DNA of 20,729 nt from an uncultured Clostridia bacterium (lineage in GTDB: Bacteria > Bacillota > Clostridia > Lachnospirales > Anaerotignaceae), in the NCBI GenBank assembly GCA_937919015.1, contig CALFPN010000012.1:1-20729 (forward strand), read 5' to 3'. Numbering within the stretch: the first letter of the stretch is position 1; every line of letters starts with the position of its first letter. Shown piece after piece: positions 13,861 to 20,729 of this stretch. Under the pieces are notes generated by a model. The model had not been told where the DNA came from. It was given only the letters and a program-made list of their open reading frames with translations, and did not search any database. Made by a program: the position numbers and the translations under genes.

Positions 13861-15117
13861 ATGAAAAAACCTTTCGTAACATTAGAACAGGCCAAAAAAA
13901 TCATTGAACAATATCCCACACCTTTTCATATTTATGATGAAAAGGGTATTCGTGAAAACGCAAGAAAAGTAAACGAAGCTTTTTCCTGGAACAAGGGCTT
14001 TCGAGAATATTTCGCTGTAAAAGCAACTCCCACTCCCGGTATTCTGCAGGTATTGAAAGAGGAGGGCTGCGGTACGGACTGCTCCTCTCTGACAGAACTG
14101 ATGATGGCAGAAGCGATTGGCTGTAAGGGGCATGATATCATGTTCTCCTCCAATGTAACACCTGCAGAGGATTTTGTGAAAGCTGCAGAATTGGGCGCAA
14201 TCATTAACTTTGATGATATTACACATATTCCTTTCTTCGAAAAACTGGCTCCCATCCCCGAAACCGTATGCTGTCGTTTTAATCCCGGCGGTGTGTTCCA
14301 GGTAAGCAATGATATCATGGATCATCCCGGTGAATCCAAATATGGTATGACAAAGACACAGCTGAAAGAAGCATTCAAAATGCTGAAAGAAAAAGGGGCA
14401 AAACACTTTGGCATCCATTCTTTCCTGGCCAGCAGCACAAAATCCAACGATTATTATCCTATGCTGGCAAAAATTCTGTTCCAGTTGGCTGTAGAACTGA
14501 AAAACGAACTGGATATCCATATTGCATTCATCAACCTGTCCGGTGGTGTAGGCATCCCTTATGAACCCCATGAAGAACCTTGTGATATCATGGTGATCGG
14601 CGAAGGGGTAAGAAAAGTTTATGAAGAAGTGCTGGTTCCTGCAGGCATGGATGATGTAGCAATCTATACAGAAATGGGTCGTTTTATGCTGGCTCCCTAT
14701 GGTGCACTGATTTCCGAGGCCATCCACGAAAAACACATTTACAAAGAATACATTGGTCTGGATGCCTGCGCAGCAAACCTGATGCGTCCTGCTATGTATG
14801 GTTCTTACCACCATATTACCGTTTTGGGCAAGGAAGATGCTGTATGTGACCATAAATACGACATTACAGGCGGTCTGTGCGAAAACAACGATAAATTTGC
14901 GATCGACCGTATGATGCCAAAAATCGAAATCGGTGATATCCTATACATTCACGACACTGGCGCGCATGGTTTTGCAATGGGTTATAACTATAATGGCAAA
15001 TTGCGCTCCGCAGAACTGCTGCTACAGGAAGATGGCAGTGTGAAACTGATCCGCAGAGCAGAAACCCCCAACGACTATTTTGCAACCTTTGATTTTACAG
15101 GTCTATTTAATAAATAA
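13861..15117 (+). CDS. lysA: Diaminopimelate decarboxylase
   Basis: LysA removes CO2 from meso-diaminopimelate to give lysine, using pyridoxal phosphate. The 418-residue fold-type III enzyme has the PLP lysine K54 in YFAVKATPTPG, substrate-loop and barrel motifs GTDCSSLTEL, FNPGG and GIHSFLASS, the glycine-rich NLSGGVGIPY, EMGRFMLAPYG (usual EPGR has Met in place of Pro), and the C-terminal GGLCENNDKFAIDR and DACAANLMRPAMYG, which supply cross-subunit active-site residues. Start at 13861 has AAAGGAG about 11 bases upstream, a long but acceptable spacing. It is monocistronic, with its own promoter and terminator. A related decarboxylase of the same fold (carboxynorspermidine or ornithine/arginine type) is the alternative; the CENND motif favours LysA. 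Confidence 0.88.
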   Translation: MKKPFVTLEQAKKIIEQYPTPFHIYDEKGIRENARKVNEAFSWNKGFREYFAVKATPTPGILQVLKEEGCGTDCSSLTELMMAEAIGCKGHDIMFSSNVTPAEDFVKAAELGAIINFDDITHIPFFEKLAPIPETVCCRFNPGGVFQVSNDIMDHPGESKYGMTKTQLKEAFKMLKEKGAKHFGIHSFLASSTKSNDYYPMLAKILFQLAVELKNELDIHIAFINLSGGVGIPYEPHEEPCDIMVIGEGVRKVYEEVLVPAGMDDVAIYTEMGRFMLAPYGALISEAIHEKHIYKEYIGLDACAANLMRPAMYGSYHHITVLGKEDAVCDHKYDITGGLCENNDKFAIDRMMPKIEIGDILYIHDTGAHGFAMGYNYNGKLRSAELLLQEDGSVKLIRRAETPNDYFATFDFTGLFNK

Positions 15118-15125
15118 GCATTCTC

Positions 15126-15156
15126 AAAGCGGTTGGATTTTTCCAACTGCTTTTTT
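15126..15156 (+). terminator. Terminator after lysA
   Basis: AAAGCGGTTGGA pairs with TCCAACTGCTTT (12 bp, one G-U) around TTTT and is followed by a T-run. Confidence 0.88.
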
Positions 15157-15191
15157 ATTTCTCAAAAAATGCATTGCCCGTTTCGTTAGGA

Positions 15192-15221
15192 TTGACAGAT
15201 ATCGTCAAAATCCGTTATACT
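15192..15221 (+). promoter_or_regulatory. Promoter of the FNT channel gene with TTGAC/GTCAA palindrome
   Basis: A perfect TTGACA (15192-15197) and TATACT (15216-15221) have an 18-base spacer. TTGAC and GTCAA (15192-15196 and 15204-15208) form an inverted repeat covering the -35, a plausible operator. Confidence 0.65.
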
Positions 15222-15263
15222 GATAAGACAGATGAAAAGTTTAATTTATAAGGAGGTTTTATT

Positions 15264-15890
15264 ATGGAAAGAGCAAGACAATTTGTATCTGCCACCTTGG
15301 CCGGCATGCTGATTGCTACAGGCGGCACCGTTTATTTGTCTCAATCCAACCCTGTTGTCGGCAGTTTTCTGTTTGCCATTGGTCTGTATACGATTCTGGC
15401 ATTTCAGTTGAATCTGTACACAGGGAAAATCGGCTATTTGCCACTGCAAAAGCCTGTCTATCTCATTGAACTGGCGATCACTTGGTTGGGGAATCTTGTG
15501 GGCACAGTTTTAGTAGCATTGATGGTAAGAAACAGCAGAATCTACGCAGGGTTTGCGGAAAGAGTAGCCGGAATGGCAGAAGTAAAACTGGCAGATAGCT
15601 TTCTCAGTATTTTTCTGCTTGCCATTTTTTGTGGTATGCTGATGTTTATTGCATCGGATTGTTTCCGTAATCTGCAGGGCTCTACGCTCCGCTGTGTTGG
15701 CGTGTTTGTCCCTGTAATGGTTTTCATTCTCAGCGGCTTTGAACACGTTATCGCCAATATGTATTATTTCAGCCTTGCGGGGGCATGGAGCGGGCACTGC
15801 TTTATGTCTGTGATCGTGAATACGCTAGGCAACAGCGTTGGTGGCATGCTGATTCCGCTGTACTTGAAAATTTTCAAACTAAGAGTATAA
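15264..15890 (+). CDS. Formate/nitrite transporter (FNT) family channel
   Basis: FNT proteins are pentameric inner-membrane channels for small anions (formate, nitrite, lactate, hydrosulfide). The 208-residue product has about six hydrophobic helices and the family motif SGFEHVIANMYY (157-168), with the pore histidine H161, plus TLGNSVGG (187-194). It is shorter than typical FocA/NirC (about 260-285), with short termini. In the first half the usual TGN is LYTGK (52-55), with Lys in place of Asn, which could affect selectivity; the same short subfamily in other Clostridia probably shares this. GGAGG precedes the start at 15264. It has its own promoter. The substrate cannot be assigned. Confidence 0.85.
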   Translation: MERARQFVSATLAGMLIATGGTVYLSQSNPVVGSFLFAIGLYTILAFQLNLYTGKIGYLPLQKPVYLIELAITWLGNLVGTVLVALMVRNSRIYAGFAERVAGMAEVKLADSFLSIFLLAIFCGMLMFIASDCFRNLQGSTLRCVGVFVPVMVFILSGFEHVIANMYYFSLAGAWSGHCFMSVIVNTLGNSVGGMLIPLYLKIFKLRV

Positions 15891-15894
15891 TTTT

Positions 15895-15925
15895 GTGGGA
15901 GGATAACCTCCCACTTTTCATTTTT
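15895..15925 (+). terminator. Terminator or attenuator between the FNT gene and mutY
   Basis: GTGGGAGG pairs perfectly with CCTCCCAC (8 bp) around ATAA, followed by TTTTCATTTTT. It ends only about 12 bases before the mutY start, and no promoter is visible between. Confidence 0.8.
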
Positions 15926-15936
15926 ACAGGTGATTT

Positions 15937-16980
15937 ATGGAACATTTAAAAGATATTATCAACCCACTCCTGCAGTGGTATCAATTGAATAAAAGAGACT
16001 TACCTTGGCGCAAAACAAAAGACCCGTATCCTATCTGGGTTTCTGAAATCATGCTGCAGCAGACTAGGGTAGAGGCAGTAAAACCATATTACGAACGGTT
16101 TTTACAGACTTTGCCCACAATAAAGAATCTGGCAGAAGCGGATGAGGAAACAATTCTGAAGCTATGGGAAGGACTCGGCTATTATAGCCGTGTCCGCAAC
16201 ATGCAAAAAGCTGCAATTCAAGTCATGGAAGAGCATAAAGGTCAATTTCCCGCAGATCATAAAAAATTGCTAAGTCTAAAGGGAATCGGGCCTTACACCG
16301 CAGGTGCGGTTGGCTCCATTGCATTCAACCTTCCTGTGCCAGCCGTGGATGGAAATGTTTTGCGTGTCATGAGCCGTATTACGGCCGATGCGGCTGATAT
16401 TTCGTTACAGTCTACAAAAAAGGACTGGGAAGAACGACTCACCGAGATCATGCCTCTCGATCATCCCGGTGATATGAATCAGGCATTGATGGAACTTGGT
16501 GCGACTGTATGTTTACCGAATGGTGCACCAAAATGCGAAATCTGCCCTGTCAGAAAATATTGTGAAGCTTACCGCAGGGGAGCAACACTGGTATATCCGG
16601 TAAAAGCAGAAAAAAAGCCCAGAACGCAGGAACATTTAAACGTATTTTTCTGTACAGATGGAAATAAAGTCGCAATCCATAAGCGTCCCCAAAAAGGACT
16701 TCTTTCCGGCCTTTGGGAATTACCGAATACAAATGAAGAAATTGCCATGCCTGCCGCTTTGCAGCAATTTGGAATCCTTCAGGCTGAAATCACACCTATG
16801 AAAAACCGGAAACATATCTTTACACATGTAGAATGGCATATGAATTGCTATTTTGTAACAGTGTCCGATAAAACAGAGACGGATTTACTCTGGCTCTCTG
16901 TGGCGGAGGCGGAAAAATCTTTTGCATTGCCATCGGCTTTTAGAAAAATATGGCAGGAAGGGCTGGGCAAAATAAAATGA
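15937..16980 (+). CDS. mutY: A/G-specific adenine glycosylase MutY
   Basis: MutY removes adenine mispaired with 8-oxoguanine, preventing G-to-T changes. The 347-residue product has catalytic E37 in SEIMLQQTR, the HhH motif LKGIGPYTAGA, catalytic D138 in VDGNV, and the iron-sulfur cysteines C192, C200, C203 and C209. The first spacing is seven residues rather than the six of E. coli; I believe this occurs in clostridial MutY. A C-terminal NUDIX-like domain with RPQKGLLSGLWELP and FTH (8-oxoG recognition loop) completes it. The ribosome binding site is only AGGTGA. It has no obvious promoter of its own and likely depends on read-through of the hairpin at 15895-15925. Confidence 0.95.
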   Translation: MEHLKDIINPLLQWYQLNKRDLPWRKTKDPYPIWVSEIMLQQTRVEAVKPYYERFLQTLPTIKNLAEADEETILKLWEGLGYYSRVRNMQKAAIQVMEEHKGQFPADHKKLLSLKGIGPYTAGAVGSIAFNLPVPAVDGNVLRVMSRITADAADISLQSTKKDWEERLTEIMPLDHPGDMNQALMELGATVCLPNGAPKCEICPVRKYCEAYRRGATLVYPVKAEKKPRTQEHLNVFFCTDGNKVAIHKRPQKGLLSGLWELPNTNEEIAMPAALQQFGILQAEITPMKNRKHIFTHVEWHMNCYFVTVSDKTETDLLWLSVAEAEKSFALPSAFRKIWQEGLGKIK

Positions 16981-17047
16981 CCGCCTAAATTTGGCACTGT
17001 GTACAAAAAAAATATGAACAACACCAAGAAATACTGCCTTTGTTTGA

Positions 17048-17076
17048 TTGTATTCAATTTGACTTTGGGGTATAAT
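17048..17076 (+). promoter_or_regulatory. Promoter of the Eis-like/DUF2156 operon
   Basis: TTGTAT (17048-17053) and TATAAT (17071-17076) have a 17-base spacer and lie 49 bases before the first start codon. Confidence 0.65.
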
Positions 17077-17125
17077 AGTTAAGTCATAGAAAAAAGATAT
17101 GGAATAAAAATACGGAGAAAGAGAC

Positions 17126-18226
17126 ATGACAGAAGTACGAGTTGCAAAACAAAAAGACAAAAAAGAATTTTACAGATTATGGAAAGCCTGTTTTGGCGAT
17201 AGTGATGCCTTTTGTGATTGGTTTTTTGAAAATCGATTTTCTCCGGAAAATTCCGTTGTTTTGGAAACAGAAGGGGAGATGGCCAGCTGTATGCAGGCTT
17301 TTCCGTACAAAATACAAATTCGCGGTAAGGAAATCCCCGGTGCAATGCTCTGCGGCGTTTCTACCCATCCGAACCACCGCAAAAAAGGATACATGAGCAA
17401 AATTTTTTCCTATGAAATGAATCATCTCAGGGAAAAAGGATTTCTGGTAGCAGTGCATACTCCTGCAGTTCTGCCCAGTTATTTTTCTTTTGGTCATTTT
17501 CCTGTGGCCAACGCTGCTTATCTGAACTGTAATGTGATTCCATCACTGAAAAAAGAGGAACATATCTGTATAATCAGAGAAGATCAATGGAAAGACCTCT
17601 ATCCGTTATATTGCCACTTTGCGGAAAAATACAGCGGAATCATCAAACGTACCGAAGCTGATTTTTTGTGTAAGGCAGCCGATTATGCTGCGGACGGCGG
17701 GAAATCCATTGCATATATTGATCATGAGATCATCAAAGCTTATGCTTTTTTCTATCGAACAGATACAGAAATTACATGCGTAGAAGCAGTTGCGGATGAT
17801 GGATATTGGGAAAAATTGATGGATGGATTGTTTGCCTTGGGAAGCGGATTAAAGTTTTCTGCTAAACTTCCTCCGGATATTGAAATTTCCTATCCCTTTG
17901 CAACGCTGGAAATACTGCAAAAAGGTGTTATGGGTCTTTGCAATGCAACGTCCTTATTAAAGGAATTAAATCTTTCTGTTCCTTATGGATTTAAACTGAG
18001 AGATCATGTAATTTCAGAGCATAATACCACCCTTGATTTCCACGGAGAACCATATTCTGGAGAACCTGTATTTGAAATCTCTGCAGGACATCTTCTGCAG
18101 GTATTGGTTGGCTATCACAGCTTACATGAGCTCAGAAATGAAGTCATTATTTATGATGAGGCAAAGTTTGATGAAATTGATCATCTTTTGCCAAAGCAAA
18201 ATTGTTATATTATAGATGAATATTAA
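17126..18226 (+). CDS. Eis-like GNAT-family N-acetyltransferase
   Basis: The 366-residue product starts with a GNAT domain whose acetyl-CoA loop is intact: MLCGVSTHPNHRKKGYMSKIF (74-94) fits V-T-x-P-x-x-R-x-x-G. The length and the less conserved C-terminal half (second GNAT fold plus SCP2-like domain, from about 270) fit the Eis family, best known from Mycobacterium tuberculosis (about 400 residues), which acetylates amines including aminoglycosides and protein lysines. Mostly uncharacterised Firmicutes homologues exist, so substrate and any role in resistance are unknown. Start at 17126 has GGAGAA about 8 bases upstream. It lies 16 bases before the DUF2156 gene, in one transcript. Confidence 0.8.
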   Translation: MTEVRVAKQKDKKEFYRLWKACFGDSDAFCDWFFENRFSPENSVVLETEGEMASCMQAFPYKIQIRGKEIPGAMLCGVSTHPNHRKKGYMSKIFSYEMNHLREKGFLVAVHTPAVLPSYFSFGHFPVANAAYLNCNVIPSLKKEEHICIIREDQWKDLYPLYCHFAEKYSGIIKRTEADFLCKAADYAADGGKSIAYIDHEIIKAYAFFYRTDTEITCVEAVADDGYWEKLMDGLFALGSGLKFSAKLPPDIEISYPFATLEILQKGVMGLCNATSLLKELNLSVPYGFKLRDHVISEHNTTLDFHGEPYSGEPVFEISAGHLLQVLVGYHSLHELRNEVIIYDEAKFDEIDHLLPKQNCYIIDEY

Positions 18227-18242
18227 AATGGAGGCAACTATT

Positions 18243-19235
18243 ATGCCAAATTGTTGTGAATGTAAAATAGAAACAAAAACAAGTAGTTCAGAATTGATCT
18301 TTAAACCAATTACATTGGATGCAAAACCATTGATCGATTCTTATACAAAACCATGGATGCTGGAATGCTCTGACCTTTCTTTTACAAACCTTTTTATCTG
18401 GGGTGCAGAGGGTAAAATGGAATATGCAGAAAAGGATCATGTGCTCTACATTAAACTGAATTTCGAAGGTGTTCCCGTATTTCTCTGGGCACCAATTCCG
18501 ATGTATGGTGTAGAAGTAGACTACCGAAAGGCCATATACGATGGAATCGCCTATATGAAAAAAATTGGTGTGGAACCTACGTTCCGTTCCGTATGGACAC
18601 CTTTCCGGGATAAAATGCTGGAAGTATGTCCAGAACTTTTTTCCATGCCTACAGATATCGCGTGGGATTACGTCTATTCCAGAGAAAGCCTTGCTACATT
18701 GAAAGGGAAAAAACTCCATGGTAAAAGAAACCATATCAATAAATTCCTCTCAAAATATCCTGATTATGAATACCGGAAACTGGATCCATCCATGGCTTCC
18801 GATTGTATCGCCCTTTACGATCAGTGGATGACAGAAAAGGATGAAGAAACAGCAGAGTCTCTGCAGAATGAAAAGCTGTCTGTCGAACTTGCATTGAACA
18901 ACATGGAGACTCTTGGCCTGACAGGCGGTGCAATTTACATTGAAGGAAAACTTTGTGCTTTTACCGTAGGGGAACGTCTGCATCCCCACATGCAGCTGAT
19001 CCATATTGAAAAGGCTGATACAACTTACGAAGGTATTTTCCCAATGATCAATCAGCAGTATGTTCTCCATGAATGCGAAGACGTAGAACTGATCAATAGA
19101 GAAGAGGACATGGGGATCGAAGGGATGCGCAAAGCGAAACGTTCCTATTATCCTTTAAAAATGATTGAAAAATATCTGATTTCTATCAGAGATCTGTCAG
19201 ATGTAAAAGGAATTTGGGGTAGTGACAGCGAATAA
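18243..19235 (+). CDS. DUF2156 (phosphatidylglycerol lysyltransferase C-domain-like) GNAT-fold protein
   Basis: The 330-residue product matches the DUF2156/LPG_synthase_C family, the dual-GNAT aminoacyl-transferase fold of the MprF cytoplasmic domain. Recognisable segments are IFKPITLDAKPLIDSY (19-34), FTNLFIW (47-53), LKGKKLHGKRNHINKF (153-168) and NREEDMGIEGMRKAKRSYYP near the C-terminus. There are no membrane helices, unlike MprF, so membrane lipid aminoacylation is possible but not implied. I chose the ATG at 18243 because GGAGG lies 7 bases upstream. This gives an unusual N-terminus MPNCCECK ahead of where the family usually starts (about residue 18). A further ATG at 18216 overlaps the eis stop and has no site. 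A terminator follows. Confidence 0.82.
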   Translation: MPNCCECKIETKTSSSELIFKPITLDAKPLIDSYTKPWMLECSDLSFTNLFIWGAEGKMEYAEKDHVLYIKLNFEGVPVFLWAPIPMYGVEVDYRKAIYDGIAYMKKIGVEPTFRSVWTPFRDKMLEVCPELFSMPTDIAWDYVYSRESLATLKGKKLHGKRNHINKFLSKYPDYEYRKLDPSMASDCIALYDQWMTEKDEETAESLQNEKLSVELALNNMETLGLTGGAIYIEGKLCAFTVGERLHPHMQLIHIEKADTTYEGIFPMINQQYVLHECEDVELINREEDMGIEGMRKAKRSYYPLKMIEKYLISIRDLSDVKGIWGSDSE

Positions 19236-19239
19236 GAAT

Positions 19240-19264
19240 AGCAGGCAAATGCCTGCTTTTTTTA
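19240..19264 (+). terminator. Terminator after the DUF2156 gene
   Basis: AGCAGGC pairs with GCCTGCT across AAAT, followed by a run of T. Confidence 0.9.
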
Positions 19265-19312
19265 TATAGAAATGAATACAGAAAAATCCCTAGTTTTTTT
19301 ATCAAAATAGTA

Positions 19313-19341
19313 TTGACAAATCAAATCTTCTAATTTATAAT
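19313..19341 (+). promoter_or_regulatory. Consensus sigma-A promoter of the reverse rubrerythrin gene
   Basis: Perfect TTGACA (19313-19318) and TATAAT (19336-19341) with an ideal 17-base spacer; the strongest promoter in the window. It precedes a ~65-base leader. Confidence 0.9.
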
Positions 19342-19355
19342 TATTATCAGATAAT
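19335..19355 (+). promoter_or_regulatory. PerR-type operator overlapping the -10
   Basis: TTATAATTATTATCA (19335-19349) differs at one position from the 15-base PerR consensus TTATAATNATTATAA. An overlapping perfect palindrome ATTATC-A-GATAAT (19343-19355) extends the symmetric region. It covers the -10 and the likely transcription start, the position for repression. PerR control of reverse rubrerythrin is known in Clostridium acetobutylicum. Confidence 0.65.
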
Positions 19356-19411
19356 ACAACTTATCAAATTTAAATATAACATAAAGAGAGTGAATCAAGG
19401 AGGAAACGATT

Positions 19412-19957
19412 ATGAAAAAATTTGTATGTTCTGTATGTGGTTATGTTCATGTTGGTGATGCAGCTCCCGCTGAATGCCCTCTGTGCCATGTTGGCCCCGA
19501 AAAATTCGTTGAACAGAAAGAAGGCGAAATGGAATGGGCTTGTGAACATGTAATCGGCGTTGCTCAGGGTGCTCCCGAAGATATCATGATGGATCTGAGA
19601 GCAAACTTTGAAGGCGAATGCACAGAGGTTGGTATGTATCTGGCAATGTCCAGAGTCGCTCACAGAGAAGGCTATCCTGAAATCGGCCTGTACTGGGAAA
19701 AAGCAGCTCTGGAAGAAGCTGAACACGCTGCAAAATTCGCAGAACTGCTGGGTGAAGTGGTAACAGATTCCACAAAGAAAAACCTGGAACTGAGAATCGA
19801 TGCTGAAAACGGTGCAACAGCTGGTAAATTCGACCTGGCTAAGAGAGCAAAAGAATATAATCTGGATGCAATCCACGATACAGTACACGAAATGGCTAAA
19901 GACGAAGCTAGACACGGCAAAGCATTCCTGGGTCTGTACAACAGATACTTCAAATAA
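19412..19957 (+). CDS. Reverse rubrerythrin (peroxide-scavenging rubredoxin-diiron protein)
   Basis: Reverse rubrerythrins reduce hydrogen peroxide (and oxygen) with electrons from NADH through a flavoprotein, protecting strict anaerobes. The 181-residue product has an N-terminal rubredoxin-like iron site (C6/C9 and C22/C25), the reverse of ordinary rubrerythrin order, and a four-helix diiron domain with NFEGECTEVGMY, EEAEHAAKFAELL, ELRIDAENGAT and DEARHGKAFLGLYNRY, supplying the Glu and His ligands. Codon use is as biased as in gap1, pointing to very high expression. GGAGG lies upstream of the start. The gene has its own consensus promoter with a PerR-like operator and its own terminator. 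Confidence 0.95.
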   Translation: MKKFVCSVCGYVHVGDAAPAECPLCHVGPEKFVEQKEGEMEWACEHVIGVAQGAPEDIMMDLRANFEGECTEVGMYLAMSRVAHREGYPEIGLYWEKAALEEAEHAAKFAELLGEVVTDSTKKNLELRIDAENGATAGKFDLAKRAKEYNLDAIHDTVHEMAKDEARHGKAFLGLYNRYFK

Positions 19958-19971
19958 TGATCGAATTACCG

Positions 19972-19999
19972 AAGAGCGGGAGAATATCCCGCTCTTTTT
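19972..19999 (+). terminator. Terminator after the reverse rubrerythrin gene
   Basis: AAGAGCGGG pairs with CCCGCTCTT (9 bp) around a 7-base loop, followed by TTTCTTT. Confidence 0.9.
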
Positions 20000-20012
20000 C
20001 TTTAGAATATGA

Positions 20013-20018
20013 TATAAT
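20013..20018 (+). promoter_or_regulatory. Candidate -10 for the last gene
   Basis: TATAAT lies 24 bases before the ATG at 20042. The -35 position falls in the end of the preceding terminator and has no good match. Confidence 0.4.
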
Positions 20019-20041
20019 ACATTTGATTTAGGAGGTGTAAC

Positions 20042-20729
20042 ATGACGAAACTAAACGAAAAAGAAACTTATCATGGTTTCACTTTAAACAAAATTGAGGA
20101 AATTCGTGATATTCACAGCACTGCGTATCTCTTTTTTCATGAGCAGAGCGGTGCCCGTTTATTATATCTGAAAAGCGATGATAATAATAAAGTATTTAAT
20201 GTAGCATTTAAAACGCCGCCTAGTGATGATTGCGGTACGCCTCACATTCTGGAGCATTCTGTGCTTTGTGGATCCAGAAAGTATGAAGCAAAAGATAGCA
20301 GAATAAAGGTCTTGCAGCAAGAAAATAAATTTGCAGGTGCTGCTCGTAATACAGGTATGGAAGTTGCAACTGGAGAATATTATGTTTTTCTGGATGCAGA
20401 TGACTTTTTTGAATTGGATCTTTTAGAAAAGCAGTATGAGCAGTGTAAAAAAATGGATGCTGATGTATGTATTTGCGGAGCTGATAAGTATGATAACATT
20501 GAAAAAAAGTATATAAAGGCGCCATATTTGCTTAATTTATCAGTTTGTAAAGGTAAAGAAGTTTTTTCATCCATAGATCTCGGAGATGCTGTATTTTCAT
20601 TAACAACCTCGGTACCATGGAATAAAATATTTTCTGCTAGGTTTATAAAAGAGCATTCTTTGCAGTTTCAGAAATTACGCAGCGCTAATGATGTATATTT
20701 TGTGTTATCAGCGGTTGCTCTTGCCAAAA
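20042..20729 (+). CDS. Chimeric open frame: M16C peptidase N-terminus joined to a family 2 glycosyltransferase (runs off the window)
   Basis: 229 codons are open to the window edge. Residues 1 to about 80 match the N-terminus of PreP-like M16C metallopeptidases (YHGFTLNKIEEI, GARLLYL, FKTPPSDDCGTPHILEHSVLCGSRK), including the inverted zinc motif H68-x-x-E71-H72. From about residue 81 the protein is instead the middle of a GT-A glycosyltransferase family 2: YEAKDSRIKVLQQENKFAGAARNTG, GEYYVFLDADDFFE with the DxD-like D118-A-D120, and VPWNKIF. The peptidase lacks its other ~900 residues and the GT2 lacks its first ~60, including the nucleotide-binding VDDGS strand. The join is at about 20282-20296. 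AGGAGG precedes the start at 20042. Codon and base use shift to more AT-rich after the join. It is most likely an assembly or recombination junction, with neither half functional. Confidence 0.75.
   Translation, partial: MTKLNEKETYHGFTLNKIEEIRDIHSTAYLFFHEQSGARLLYLKSDDNNKVFNVAFKTPPSDDCGTPHILEHSVLCGSRKYEAKDSRIKVLQQENKFAGAARNTGMEVATGEYYVFLDADDFFELDLLEKQYEQCKKMDADVCICGADKYDNIEKKYIKAPYLLNLSVCKGKEVFSSIDLGDAVFSLTTSVPWNKIFSARFIKEHSLQFQKLRSANDVYFVLSAVALAK

Noticed and set aside
13882..14853. 323-codon minus-strand frame opposite lysA
   Set aside because: Shadow of lysA; low-complexity F/C/H-rich translation and no start signal.

Overview
The window looks like chromosome of an endospore-forming anaerobic Clostridia member, probably in the Lachnospirales (Lachnospiraceae/Anaerotignum-like). 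The evidence is a complete spoIIAA-spoIIAB-sigF operon, an uninterrupted sigK, a reverse rubrerythrin, moderate-to-low GC, AGGAGG-type ribosome binding sites and consensus sigma-A promoters. The lineage is inferred from gene content; no 16S or marker comparison was possible. No tRNA, rRNA, CRISPR array, transposase, integrase or phage gene was seen.

Layout. 1-1648 (minus): folC, a ~51-residue hypothetical protein and the start of a zinc-ribbon protein. 1701-5088 (plus): mltG-trmR-trhP, coupling an endolytic transglycosylase to the two steps that make 5-methoxyuridine at the tRNA wobble position. 5155-5620: a MarR regulator and its terminator. 5660-8044: the sporulation sigma factors, with sigK (mother cell) divergent from spoIIAA-spoIIAB-sigF (forespore). 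8043-8414 (minus): a zinc-ribbon membrane protein, back to back with a 33-residue hydrophobic peptide gene (8565-8666) that has its own promoter and terminator. 8817-11398: two tandem glyceraldehyde-3-phosphate dehydrogenases with a 368-base structured spacer. One keeps the NAD-specifying Asp; the other has lost it. 11400-13650 (minus): a KdpE/KdpD-like two-component pair without kdpABC. 13788-16980 (plus): lysA, a formate/nitrite-type channel and mutY. 17048-19264: an Eis-like acetyltransferase and a DUF2156 (LPG-synthase C-domain) protein, two GNAT-fold enzymes in one operon. 19313-19999: reverse rubrerythrin behind a perfect -35/-10 promoter overlapped by a near-consensus PerR box.

The last 690 bases hold an open frame that is chimeric. 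About 80 residues of an M16C (PreP-like) metallopeptidase, including HxxEH, run in frame into the middle of a family 2 glycosyltransferase. Both partners are truncated at the join, so an assembly or recombination junction is more likely than a designed fusion. It should be checked before anything downstream is interpreted.

Most of the region is housekeeping. The points most worth following are the chimeric ORF, the GAPDH pair with its cofactor switch and shared non-coding motif, the PerR-type operator, the tiny peptide gene with a promoter overlapping its neighbour's, and the orphan KdpDE pair.
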